From: Symsagittifera roscoffensis
Taxonomy: Eukaryota > Xenacoelomorpha > Acoela > Convolutidae
Length of the DNA stretch: 64,000 nt
Assembly (NCBI RefSeq): GCF_963678635.1
Contig: NC_087067.1
Span: 5,064,647-5,128,646, forward strand
Reading direction: 5' to 3'
Below, in pieces: positions 48,157-59,590 of this stretch (its first letter is position 1; every line of letters starts with the position of its first letter). The notes beneath the pieces were generated by a model. The model made no database searches. It worked only from the letters and a program-made list of their open reading frames with translations, and was not told the origin of the DNA. The translations under genes and the position numbers were made by a program.

Positions 48157-50222
48157 GCGTGCGCCGATATTTGCACACAAAACCCAAAAAAGTTCTCTTA
48201 ACATCACACAAACCATGAAATTTTACCAATTCTATTCCCTATCGTAATACATTGTAGACTCTATACCCATTGTTATTACATAGCTGGGAGACCTGCTGTT
48301 CTATTCCCTGTCTTAAAACATGCGGGTCTACCCCCCTACATCGCTCCTCTCTCCACCAGGTAGTCACTCAACCTAGCCAGAGAAAAAACCACGGTTTCAT
48401 TGGTCACATGCTGCATTTCGGCCGCACTCATTACCGAAAAGCTTAAATATTTTCTTGGCATTTGCGACGCCATTGCTGGTAACGCTGCTACAACCCCTAC
48501 TCTTTGCTTCCATGATAACTTGCCGTTCCTTCCATGATAACGATTGGTTTTTGTAAAACGTGAACCTGCAAAAGCGTCCCTTTGGTATAACTACTTCATC
48601 ATGAAAGAACCTCTTCATTTCTTCGAGAGTTTCGTTGTACCCTTAGGTGGGATCAAATTCTGAAAGACCTAAAAGTAGGCTCCCGTTGAGTATAATTTGG
48701 TCACTTTCGCGCTCTGTGAGTTGCGTCTGCATGAATCATTAAGCTCTTCCCGACACCTTATCAATTTCCTACCGCAGAATTGCTGCGATGTCTTTTTAAG
48801 TTTCGTATTCAGGTTCGAAATGTGAGCGGTGGAGACTTCTCATGACCTGTCAGCATCGTGTGTGTTCTGTCTGGTCTGATTTTCACAGTTTTCAGTGCTC
48901 GCTAAATTTCAAGTTCGTGACGTGTCTTTATTTTCAAACGAACTTTTAAAATTTTTTTCTCGAGAATTCAAATTAACCTCTCCCAATTCGTCAAATTGCA
49001 GGATCAGCTCTGTGCAATTCTGCCAGATTGGCACAGCGCAACCTTCCGGCGAAGCACGAATTAGAGAGAAAAAGCCTTAACAACGAAAAAGTGCTTGAAA
49101 GGAGGGTCGAAGTATTCTGGAAGTTTCAATTTTTCAAAATTTCGATTAACAAGCGAGTATTTCTCAGAAATACGAAAAACGGCCATTTTGACCGAAAAAG
49201 TTGAGAAAAACAGAACAACACCAAATAGAGTAGAAAACAGTCGCACGAGAACACAGAAAAACAAAGCCTCTTATTGTGACGATCACGCACGATAAGACCC
49301 TTAGCGGAAGAAGACAGTGGGAAAGGAGGCTCTGGTGGGGAAGTGGTGGAGAGCAGTACCCTCCCGGCCACGAATTGGGAGAGATAACGACGTTATCTCG
49401 AGGAAAACACGGAAGCGGAGGCTTGGTCCCCCAGAGACTGATATATGGTGAAAGACTGTAGTAAACTAACTTGTTAGCTACTCTGATGCCATAGAACTTT
49501 GAATTGACACCGGTATTATTTGATTTTTTAGAATATGAGTAGCTAGGTAGAGGAAAGGGTCAATCCATCTCCAATGGATTTAATATAGAATAGAACTGTC
49601 ACCAAAAATAAAATAAAATAGGATATTCGAGCCGTGTTTTTAATAACAATCACGTAGTCCGAGGACCCGAGACTCAGCTATGTGGTTGTGTTCGCATGTA
49701 GACGAAAGCTGATCAAAAGTCGTTTGACTGATGGCCTAAAAATAGTAACTTTTTACTTAGCCCTAAGCAGACCAGAAAATCAACTGGCAAGGTCGAGACG
49801 GTGAAAAACGAGTAAAATTAAGGTAACTGACGCCTGCCAGTCGTTAATAGGTACTTTTTCTTCGCTCCAATGCTGTGTAGTATTTGGGCGAATGTTACAT
49901 AGACGTTTTTATGGCGCTCCTGGGTGGGCCTGTTAAAGGCATGAGACCATCATGATCAGCAAACGTTTCAGCGATGAACCCTCTGCTCCGGGCGTATGCC
50001 CGAGTTAGAGGCCTTAATGACCTTTATTGTACTAGGGGAAGGTGCGTACCCTTCGCCTAGTACTATTTAGCTTTTTAACTTAGTTAACACCGAAAATTCC
50101 GGGGGCCGGAGGGTTAGGTGGGAAGTCATGAGCCCGCTTGTCCCAAGGTCCCGGGACCAAAAACAATTAAAGATAAAGCGTAAAACCAAACAAAATCAGT
50201 GTATAACCAAGAAAAAGCCAAA
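48157..50222. repeat. Repeat module X, copy 2
   Basis: Same order as X copy 1. The join at about 48330 deletes the poly-C tract and the end of the macro-like sequence. Diverges from copy 1 after GCCAAAAACAAA at 50227, where copy 1 instead meets module Y. Confidence 0.8.
48335..48870 (-). pseudogene. Gypsy integrase C-terminus plus macro-like domain (in X copy 2)
   Basis: Same blocks as 42541-43150. The macro-like part lacks the TGA seen in copy 1: the minus frame reads MSAAEMQHVTNETVVFSLAR then LSDYLVERGA, matching the main element's RQHVDPESLVLALTRLRDFL and VERG even more closely. It is truncated immediately afterwards at the 48335 junction. Confidence 0.65.
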
Positions 50223-51118
50223 AACAAACTTATTTGAAAACAAAAAAGTACAAAAAACAGTAAAAAATCCAAAAAAGACCAAAAACAATAAAAAACATAA
50301 AATGACAGTTTATATGTTTTTTCCGGACGAGATGTGATCTGACCTTCCTATTTGTTGTTGTTTCAGATTGATTTATATCATTTCTGATAGAAAGATTGTG
50401 TGTTTTGGTGACGGGTTGGGTACCCTCCCTTGAGTGTAATTTGAGTATTTAAGCACGTTAATGGTGATTTTGCCGGTGACCGGAGGGTAGAGTGGCAAGC
50501 TGACCGACGTGTTCCACTATCAACAAGGACATCAGGGACAACATCCACACAACGATTGTTGGGTATCGTTGAAACAATTTTAGTATCGTTCGGGTACTAT
50601 TTCATTAAAACTTAAGTGGTGGGGGGCACGATTGGCGCGGTCCGATTGTACCCTCCGTCGATCACAAATTTCCGAGTTAAGGGTCTTAATTCGGGTAATT
50701 TGGTGCAAAGGAGGGTATAGTAATATTCATTAACGACTACTAATAGATTATTGTCCCTACTATATATTACTTATCTCCTATTTAGACCCGAGAAACACCA
50801 AAATTTTGTCGAAAATTAATGATTTTCGACCAAACTATAGACCCCCAAAATTTTGGATATCCGAGCTTTTCCGAACAGCAAAAAGCTTTTATACAGGGAG
50901 TTACTGCGCAGTTCGGTCCCTCTAACTAAAGAAACCCTACGGAAAAAGACTTAGTAGAAGTTAGCGAAAACAAAGATTTTTCTATCAAAATTTTGATAAT
51001 TTTCTGAATTTTGTCAATCTGTTTCGGGGATCGAGTTTTTGAGTTTTTGAAGTTACAGCAATAAAATTTTTTGTGTTAGGAGCGTGCTAGCATAGCGTGC
51101 TCGGTTACTAGAGAAATT
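50223..51118. other. Single-copy stretch between X copy 2 and Y copy 3, no gene seen
   Basis: Contains scattered ACCCTCC / GGAGGGT motifs (for example near 50430, 50480, 50650, 50710) as in X and Y, suggesting it belongs to the same element family. No open frame beyond a Lys-rich 69-codon one (50128-50337) in A-rich DNA. Confidence 0.4.
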
Positions 51119-52390
51119 TTTGAGTAACCCTCCGACTAGCTCCGTGGATAGAGCTAACGACTTAGAGACTGGAAAAGGAAGGAATCGGAAGGTCCAAATT
51201 TGATAGTTATTGGCCAAATTTTTGTCTCCAAACCAATTTTGGTCCGGTTTGTTGCATTATTCCAGTGCCGTACGGGGCTACTACGCTCATTCCTTTTATT
51301 TTTGGGCACTTTCACTGAGAATTGAGGAAAAAGTTTTTCAGAACCTATATAGGTGGTGAAAAAAGGCCATTTTGACAAACGCGTTTTTGATGATTTCTCA
51401 AAGACTAGCCAACCAAACGGGATAATTTTGGTACTATAAGTCGACGTTTTTGACAACTTTTCCGGACCGCAACCGCTTTTGGGTTGATAATCTCGGAAAA
51501 TAAAAATTTTTTAGAATTTGTTGGTTCGGAGGGTCCAAATTTTAGGGAACCCTCCGAGCGGCAGAAAATAGAGACCACGAGACCCTCCGAAGAAGTTAAA
51601 ACAACCCCCATAGAGAATTTAGCTTGTTTTGACGCTTCCTGAAGCTAGTTGAAGGCCCTTCTAAGTGAGGTTCAAAAATTTGAAAATTTTGGAAGATCCC
51701 TCCGAAGTAACCCTCCGAAGCATATTAAGCCTCTTATTGACCCTCCTTAGTAAATTTAGGGGGACCCTCTGAAGTAACTTGGGTGATTAAGGTATCGTCC
51801 AAAGTAACCCTTCGAGGTAAGCTAAGTGTCTTGACAACCCTCCGGAGTAACCCTCCGGAGTGACTTAAGCCTCTTAGCAACCCTCCTTATTGAAAACTTA
51901 GGGAAACCTTCTGGGGCAATTTGAGAAACGGAAAATATCCATTTAGGGTTGGGATAAAAGGTCAACTAACAACGGGCGTGCATATTAAGATCATAGGAGC
52001 CCATTTGACCCAAAAATTTGTGATCAACTTTGGATTCTAGATCGGGTGTGTCAGAAGTACCCGAACCAAATTTTTTTTTTATTGTGATTTTGGTTGTGTG
52101 GTTGCCTTGAGCTACTTAATAGGAAAGCTCGGGCAATCCGGGAACACACAGAAGAAGACCTCGGTGAGGGTATTAGGCAGATACACACTCACTTGAGAAG
52201 AAAAGTTGTTCCCTGCTCTCGTGCACTTGGAGCGTTCCGGGTGTGGGGGAGCTTTTTCAAAAACTTTAGAAATTTTTCGATTAGAGGTTGCCTTGAGCTA
52301 CTTAGTAGGACAGCTCGGGCAATCGCAGGACACCTAAAAGAAGACCTCGGTGGGTGTAGTAGGCAAATACACGCTCACTTGTGAAAACTG
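51119..52390. repeat. Repeat module Y, copy 3, directly upstream of gypsy gag-pol
   Basis: Begins GAGTAACCCTCCGACTAGCT. Lacks about 250 bases present in the other copies (joined at about 51570, GGCAGAAAATAGAG). The 3' segment pair is intact and open for 96 codons (52094-52384), ending in TGA. Beyond 52390 the sequence continues into the leader of the gag gene, so this copy may be the element's own 5' region. Confidence 0.75.
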
Positions 52391-52480
52391 TGTCCTGGGC
52401 TTCGTTCTTTTGGAGTGTTCCGATCGAGGGAAGTCTTTTTCTTTAAGACTAACTTTTTTATTTATCTATTCCTGAATCAT

Positions 52481-52523
52481 CACTGCTTTTTATAAAAGAT
52501 TGTTTGATTTTAATACAGCAGTG
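52481..52523 (+). promoter_or_regulatory. TATA-like box inside a short inverted repeat
   Basis: TATAAAAG at 52491-52498 lies between CACTGCT (52481-52487) and its reverse complement AGCAGTG (52517-52523), about 370 bases upstream of the first ATG of gag. It could be the element's promoter. Function inferred. Confidence 0.35.
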
Positions 52524-52865
52524 ACTTGATAAGAGTGTGGCGGTAAATTTATACTGACGAAAGGTCGCTGTCATCTGTAGGATATTCTTATCCAATTATC
52601 AATTGTGTTTTGTGTGTTTATATCTTGTGAAAATTTTGTGATACTGTTGAACTGTACTACGGGGTTGACTTAGCATCATATCAATACTGATTAGGCCCTG
52701 TGTATAACTTTAGCTGAGTCACAAAATTTATCATTGAGAAATCCAAGAGACATTTTTGATACTTACGAGATCGAGTAGGCAGCGTTAAGTAATTTAACTT
52801 GAACTTGTTTGCGGTACGTGTGCATTGCCTTTAATTTGTGCGAGTATTACTGTTTAATAAAAAAA

Positions 52866-53036
52866 ATGCAGCGTACGGACTCGTTAGGATCGACTACTAA
52901 GATTCCTAGACTGAGCAAGGGAAGCACGCGAAAATTTAAAACTAGGCGTAGCCAATCTTCGTTTAGCAGCGCTTCCGACGTTTTTGCTGAAAAAGAATCG
53001 ACTAAGGTCAAGCTGATCTTTCAGTGTGCGATATGA
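52866..53036 (+). CDS. Short basic frame at the 5' end of gag
   Basis: ATG at 52866 opens 56 codons rich in Ser, Lys, Arg and Thr (GSTTKIPRLSKGSTRKFK). Its stop overlaps the next ATG in the four bases ATGA (53033-53036). Either a separate leader peptide or, more likely, the original N-terminus of Gag separated by a one-base shift. No domain recognised. Confidence 0.45.
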   Translation: MQRTDSLGSTTKIPRLSKGSTRKFKTRRSQSSFSSASDVFAEKESTKVKLIFQCAI

Positions 53037-55811
53037 AACTAAGGAGCAAGAAGAACCTCGATGTTGATCAAGGGCGGAGCGCCGAGACCGGGCCGGAGAG
53101 TGAAACGCTTGTGGACCCCTTTGACAAAGGGGAACGGACGCTTATTCGACCCGACTTTGAGCCGAGCGAGGACCTCGAACTGGAGGAAGTCGAGAGGACG
53201 GAGGAGGCCTCGGAGCATTCCGAGGTCGAGCCGCGAGAGGAAGTGTTATTCAGGGGAATGTCCAAATCGGAGACTAAGAGTCATAAGTGGAGAAGAGAAT
53301 TTTCACATTCAGCCAATACCCACTCATCTCTGGCCAAGCAGAGCAACAACGCGATGATGTCGAGTATAAGCCCGAGTGAAGAACAACCGGGTTCGAAGGC
53401 CAAGAAAAGCTGGAAATCTTTGTACGATGAGCGCATGGCGTCACTACGAACTGAAGGTCTGTCTTCCAGTTATGACCACCCGGAGATAACCCATCCGGAT
53501 GTGAACTTCACACAGTGCCCAAGGAATGTTATGAGCAGGAAGGCGTCGTCCGCCTCGCCGACCAGGCTCATGTCAGATGGGATAATAATGGGAGCGTCCT
53601 CGACGTTCCACAGGTTGATGATGTCGATGGGCAAGCAAAAGGGCGGCGCGTCATCAAGTACCAGGCTGCAACCGCAGTTGACGTCATCTTCTCTAGGGCT
53701 AACCACGCCATTGGGGGCAGCTGGCGATATAAATGACATGTTTGCTGGCGTAATGACTGGTCTGGATGAGCTGAGACGGGACATGACTAAGAGAATAGAT
53801 CAAGTTGACGAGAGAGCTCACCAGGGTCGAGAGTATTTGAGAGATGAACTGACGCACGTGAAATCGCAGGCGAGAGTTGATCAGGCTCAATTGATTCGCA
53901 ACACCGATCAATGCCTGGCGGAGAGCTTGGCACAGGCAAACAAGGAGTCAGAGGAAGGAGAGGCTAGGATGAAAAGAGAGATCGAGCTATTGTTGAACGA
54001 TCATGACAATACATACGCTCATACGATGACTAGCCTGGAAAAAAGGTTAGATGCCAAATCTGACCTAATGATGCGGAAGCTTGACGAGATTTTAAATGGG
54101 AGCAATCGGGAGGAGCGTTCCAACCGAAGGGAGCGCTCACGCCAGGTGAAAGATGGAGACGGCACATGCAGCTATGCCGGGGCCCAGCAAAGTTCGAGAA
54201 CGAACTACGAATCTAGGAATAGGGAGCGGCCCAGGGCAGCCCCCTCGAGGCCTAGCTGGACGAATCCAGTCCCGCCGGAAGCAGATGCTACCCCGGAGAC
54301 AAGGTTGCCCACTGTGCCACAGGTCAGGTCAGTGCCAGATCTGACTACGGTCTCGCAGGACACAACGATGTATGCCTCGATGTTTGAACCTCTGAATAGA
54401 TCCCTCGAAACATTCATCACCAAGCTCTCGAAGTCAACCGAGAGAGGAGAGAGGTCAAGAAGGACATTGAAGAAGCCGAAATCATACAAGGACGAGTCAG
54501 ACGGCTGCATTGATACTTGGATAGAGGTGATGAAGTTGCACTTTGAAGAAGAGAGTCTCTCCAAGAAACAGGAATGTAGCGCATTAACAAGCATCCTGGA
54601 GGGTACTGCCCTAAATTGTGTAATGGCGAAAAGAGCCAATGAAAGAGACAGCGCTCGCAAGATATTGGACATCCTGCTGAACCGTTTCGGCACCAGGCTA
54701 TGGTGAAGTTCGAAAAGAGGCGTCAAAGAGATGACGAATCCATAGATAAATTTTTGGACGACCTTGAATTGCTTAGGAGGAGAAGCAATCCCGATAAGAG
54801 AATATCCGAGCGAAACTTGGCGATTGCTTCGAAGTTCATGGACGGAGTAAAGAGTGAGGAGTTGAAAACGATGTTAGCCACACACTTCACCTTGTCGCTT
54901 GACCAGGTACCCACGCCTGATGATTTGCGTATGAAGTCCGTGAATACTTGGTCATAAAACCAAGGGCGCAAAACCGTTACAGCAACTATGGCAACTACAG
55001 CGGGACAAAAAATAGCGCGAGCTCCAGTTGGTACAAGCCTCGCGACGACATGGATAAGAGAAGGTCATGTGCGAATCGTGGTTCGATGGACCATCATGTT
55101 TCCGCGTGTTCTGCTTACAAACAGAACATGAAGGCAATAGGCTACTTTCTCGACGACGTCGATGCGACCGACGAGGACCACGAAGAGTACGTTAGAGGGC
55201 TCGTCATGAAATTTGGACCGAGGTGCTTCTTCAGTAAATTGGAGGGACACTTCAAGTCGGATTGCACTTAGTGTTGGGATGCAGTGGCGGACAAGAAACA
55301 CCCCCGCCACGAAGAGGCGCTTTCGGTTGTCAAGGCCAGTCGAGCACGTCTGATGAACGAGGCCGAGTCTCGGAGAAAAGAGACGACACCGAGCACCTTT
55401 ACGACCAAGAAGGTGAAGACCTTGCCTGACGAGGTGGTAGCCTCGAACCTGGAGGCAGAGTCGGCCGGCCCACTTAAAGTAGATTGAGGTTTGGCGGCAA
55501 GGACAGCGTTACTGAATGTCAAACAGAAACTAGCCACGAAAGAAGTGGAGCAATGGGTAAGGTCGGAACTGGAAAGCACAGATCTTCGGGAAAAGTTCAA
55601 CATTCTGAGTAAAACGACGGAAGAAGAGGACAAACAGGAACCCAGAAGGCAGGGACTAAAACTGAATGTCATATCTGGTAGAATTTTCGGAATGACGAAA
55701 GAAGGGACGAAGATAAAGTCCATTATCTCAGTCGCAGGACACCAGGTGGTCAAGAACTTGAGTGAACCATCCGAGATTACACTAGTCCACCTGGACATTT
55801 ATGCAGACTAA
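53033..55811 (+). pseudogene. Gag polyprotein of the gypsy element
   Basis: First frame 53033-54706 (557 codons from ATG): acidic N-terminal part (DLELEEVERTEEASEHSE), Ser-rich middle, a predicted coiled-coil stretch near residues 240-350 (heptad-like DELRRDMTKRIDQVDERA and EGEARMKREIELLL), an Arg/Pro-rich segment, then the Retrotrans_gag-like helical region starting WIEVMKLHFEEESL. That region continues after a frameshift at about 54700 (FEKRRQRDDESIDKFLDDLE) and another at about 54950. A nucleocapsid follows with CANRGSMDHHVSAC and CFFSKLEGHFKSDC, two CCHC knuckles each missing the second Cys. TAG at 55269 and TGA at 55485 interrupt the downstream linker, which ends at a TAA (55811). Role when intact: particle formation and RNA packaging. 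Confidence 0.75.
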
Positions 55812-56330
55812 CTGAGGGAGAAAGATCCCAAGCTGGATTCCAGGGCAGTGCGAGCGCTGCTCACGACAGCAGGTCCGAGGCTGTTGAGAGTGGATGGACA
55901 TTACATCGAGGTCCATGGCCCATATCCGATTCTGATGAATGTGGACGGTATCAATATCTACACAAAAGCTCACGTAACTGATGCGAGTGATCAGGTAGCC
56001 CGGAAATACATTGGCCAAGAAGAGCTGAAGGTGCGACGAATAGGACACAATGCAATGCTTGAGCAGGATGCGGTCCACATAGGTTGCGAAGCCGATCTGG
56101 CAGCACATGTGCTAGATGTGCAGGGCAGACAACTTTCAGTGAAAGGACTGTTAGACACGGGTGCAGTGGTCAGTGTCATTCCACTCAAAACCTGGACTGA
56201 CATGGGCTTTGACAGGTCGGATCTGATACCGACAAACATAAGACAGGCAGCTGCCAATCAGGGAGCAATCTATGTGACAGGACGGACCCCTATTATATCA
56301 CTGCAGCTTGGGGAAGACATCTTTGGATGA
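55812..56330 (+). pseudogene. Aspartic protease region of the gypsy element
   Basis: The same frame as the end of gag continues past the TAA at 55811. It includes GPRLLRVDGHYIEVHGPYPI, RRIGHNAMLEQDAVHIG and the retropepsin active site GLLDTGAVVSVIPLKTW, then AAANQGAIYVTGRTPI. It ends at TGA 56328-56330, one base out of frame with the RT region. The catalytic DTG is intact. When active it would cleave Gag-Pol. Confidence 0.8.
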
Positions 56331-58108
56331 GCTTCCTGGTGGTGGAAAATTTGGACGAATCCGATCAATTCATCCTGGGAAAGAATTTCGTGCGCAACTT
56401 TGATGTCACGATCGACCTCAATGACGGGTTGATCAGGATCAAAGATCCGGAGAGGAAGTATGAAAAGAAACCTCTTAATAAGATCTTAATTAACCAGGCT
56501 AAGCTGCCGATTTTTCTTGATCGAAAAGTGAGATTGAAACCAAACCAAGCCGTGGTAGCGACGTTTAGGATGAGGAATCTTAATGAACTCAGTAATGACA
56601 GACAGGTGTGCCTGGTACCAAATCCAAACAGTAAGAGCTCGTCTATTTTAGGAAGAAGCTTCTCACTCACTCAGAGCGGACTGTGTGTGAGTGTGTTGTT
56701 GAACACAGAAGCAACAACAGTGACAATACAGAGGGGAAACAAACTTGGCTACGCATTGCCTCTGAACACAGACTTTCAGAGTATGGAGAACTTGAAAAAA
56801 TTTGATGTAACTAAATGTCCCTTGCATGTAAACCAAGAATGTATACTGAAGAGAGTAAATGAATTGAAATCTTCTAGGAAATTGTTTTCAATGAAGTCGG
56901 AAACAGATGATGGGTTGTCTAGTTGTTCGAATTTTCCTGAGAGACCGACAGAAACAGAGTTAGCAGCGGATAAGCCGGTACTACCTGAGATAGAACATTT
57001 GAAGGGTAAAATATCAGACAAGGAACTAGATTCGCTCAGGGCGGTGCTAAGTCGGAATGCAGGCGTTTTTTCGAAACATAAGGCCGACATAGGTTGCTGT
57101 AATTTTGTAGAACACGAGATTGAGATAGAAGAGGGCTCGGTACCTCATATGAAAGGGGCGAGAAGAATGACCCCCCATAAGTCGGAAGCGTGCAGGAAGG
57201 AAATCGAGATGTTAATGGAGTACGACATGATCGAGCCGTCAAAGGCCCCGTGGGCTTGTGGCGTGGTCACGGCCAAAAAGAAAGGGGGGCAACTCAGGTT
57301 TTGTTGTGATTTCCGTTATCTGAACGCGGTGACTATAAGGGACGCATACCCGATTCCCCGCATCGATGAGAGCCTATCAAAGCTGGGAGACGCGAAGTTC
57401 TTCACGACGTTAGATTTGGGCTCGGCGTTCTGGCAAGTGCCACTCCGAAAGTAAGATCGTGAAAATACGGGCTTCGCGTGCGAGCTGGGATTGTTCCAGT
57501 GGAAGAGGATGTCGTTCGGATTGTGCAACGCGACGGCCACATTCCAGCGACTGATGGCCCAGGCACTCACGAGTGTGACGAAGAAATACGGGAACCTCAT
57601 CATGTGTTACGTCGATGATGTCGTGATTGCAACGCCAAACCTAGAGGATCACATAGAGAGGTTGGATGAGGTGTTTACATGCATGAAGCAGGCGGGACTG
57701 AGATGTAAACCCTCGAAGTGTGAAATCCTCAGAGACTCCATAAAATATCTAGGCCGCCTGGTGGATAAACATGGAGTGAGACCAGACCCCGAAGCGGTCG
57801 AAGCGGTTTTGACCTTGAATGCGCCCAAGACAGATACACAACTGATGAGCTTTTTGGGGTTTGCTAACTATTATCGGGAGTTTTTCAAGGGATACGCCGA
57901 CAAGATATACCCCATGCAACAGTTGATGAGAAATAAATGCAAAAAGTTCACTTGGACCGATGAGGCACAAGTTGCATTTGAAAACATTAAAAGTGAACTT
58001 TGCGAAGCACAAGTCCTCGGCATGTCAACAGTGAAGGGGATGTTTGTGTTAGACACGGATGCATCAGTGGTTGCGATATCAGGCATACTTCACCAAGAGC
58101 AAGAGTGA
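56327..58108 (+). pseudogene. Reverse transcriptase and start of RNase H of the gypsy element
   Basis: Opens MSFLVVENLDESDQFILG and FVRNFDVTIDL (end of the protease fold), then a connector, RKEIEMLMEYDMIEPSKAPW, LRFCCDFRYLNAV, and the first catalytic Asp in FFTTLDLGSAFWQVPL. TAA at 57452 replaces one codon before DRENTGFACELG. Then FQWKRMSFGLCNATATFQ (Ser where Pro is usual), the YVDDVVIAT active site, KCEILRDSIKYLGR and FLGFANYYREF. RNase H begins GMFVLDTDASVVAISGILHQ and is interrupted by TGA at 58106 where Trp would fit. All three RT Asp residues are present. Confidence 0.9.
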
Positions 58109-58460
58109 AACGGGAGAACGGTTCTCCATCCAATAGCCTGCGGAAGTAAGGTCTTGAGCGATACCGAGATGATGTATGGCGCACCAAAAGCGGAAATGCT
58201 CGCGGTGATCACTTTTGTGGAAAAGTACAGGGCCTACTTGGGGAGTGCTCCCTTCAAGTTGCGTGTGGATAATCGTGTCCTTGCCTGGCTGAAAACCTAT
58301 TCGATGGACCAAAGTTATATTGGTCGTTGGATCGTGCGCCTGGATGGATACCACATGATCATAGAGCACCGTACCCGTGACAAGCATCAGAATGCTGATA
58401 GCCTCAGTAAGATGACAGAATTCTATGAGCGCCTCGAAGAGAAGCAGTTTAAACAAGCGG
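58109..58460 (+). pseudogene. RNase H, remainder
   Basis: Continues in frame after the stop: GSKVLSDTEMMYGAPKAEML (catalytic Glu), LRVDNRVLAWLKTYS (catalytic Asp), IGRWIVRLDGY and HQNADSLSK (final Asp with the upstream His region). Complete RNase H residue set apart from the stop. Degrades the RNA strand of the hybrid in an active element. Confidence 0.85.
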
Positions 58461-59590
58461 ATATCAAAGACGGGTTTTCATTCCTAGACAAGGAGACCTA
58501 CGACAAACTACCACTCACTAAGTGGCTGGATAAGTCAGGGCACCCTATACCAGGACACCCGGAACTTCCAGTGGAAACGGCCGCTGAGATAAAGGTTTTA
58601 GCCAGGGGTGAACCCGTTCCGCTGGATCTGCTAGTCCGATCCAATCTGGTGCAGCAGGAGCTTACCAGGCTGGGTATAAACAGCATAGCTCTGCTAAATA
58701 GGACAGTGAATGTGGCGCCGGACGTCATGGGGAAACTTCGTGACTTGCTGGATAGAGAAGTCGACAGACATGATCGTGAGTGGATGGAGACCATGCAGCG
58801 ATTGACCGTAACTGAGAAAACGGAGAAGAGGCCGGTGATCATTCGCGGTCGCGATATGGAACGGGATTGGCGGTCGATAGTGAACCAGCTGGTGACCTCA
58901 ATGCCGAAGGATGTCTTGTTGAGGACTTCATCCACAGAACGTGAGAAACCGACCTCGGTCCAAGTCACTGAGGAAGTCAGGGTCAAGTCGAAATCCAGCT
59001 TCACGAGAAAAGTACATTTCACAGATGCAAAAGCAGAATACGAGCCGGGCTCAGATAGCTCTTCCGGGGACGAAACAGTGTCCGGGGAGTCGGACACCTT
59101 CAGGCCCGTTCAGGACGATTTGTCCGGGGAGAGGTTGATGAGACCACCTAGGGACAGAATTTTGTCCGGGGAGTCGGATTCAAAGCGACCAATGGACAGA
59201 GTTTTGTCCGGGGAGTCGAGAAACATCACAGACAGAGTGGAACGTGATGGTGTGGAATCACTCGGCTCAAGTGATGACTCGAGGCCTCAGTCCTGGGACA
59301 ACACATCCGAGACTACTTCCAATTCTGATGTATCGGATTTTGCGATTCATTCCTTGTTGGTGGACTGGAAACAGCGCGGGCTGGACAGGGAAATGCATCA
59401 GGATCCGGACAGAGACAGATACACCTCCGATGAGGAGGGCACCGTGGTTGACAATGCTGCTGATGAGCTCGAGCTGATAGCAGTTTCCAAACGCCCAACC
59501 AGATTACTGCCACATGGTACGGTCGTCCGTACCAATCTGGAGCCATCTGTGCAGGAAGCGACGCCTTTGAAGAAGATATGGTGCGTCAAG
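58461..59590 (+). CDS. Long linker between RNase H and integrase with LSGE repeats
   Basis: About 375 codons without a known fold, in the same open frame as integrase. It is hydrophilic, rich in Ser, Asp, Glu and Arg. Near 59060-59230 a short motif recurs as VSGES, LSGER, LSGES and LSGES, encoded by near-identical TTGTCCGGGGAG units. The linker is unusually long compared with common gypsy elements. Probably a disordered spacer; function unknown. Confidence 0.6.

Noticed and set aside
56327-57454. Functional, currently mobile retrotransposon
   Set aside because: Stops at 57452, 58106 and 60917 plus frame changes in gag and protease prevent a complete Gag-Pol.
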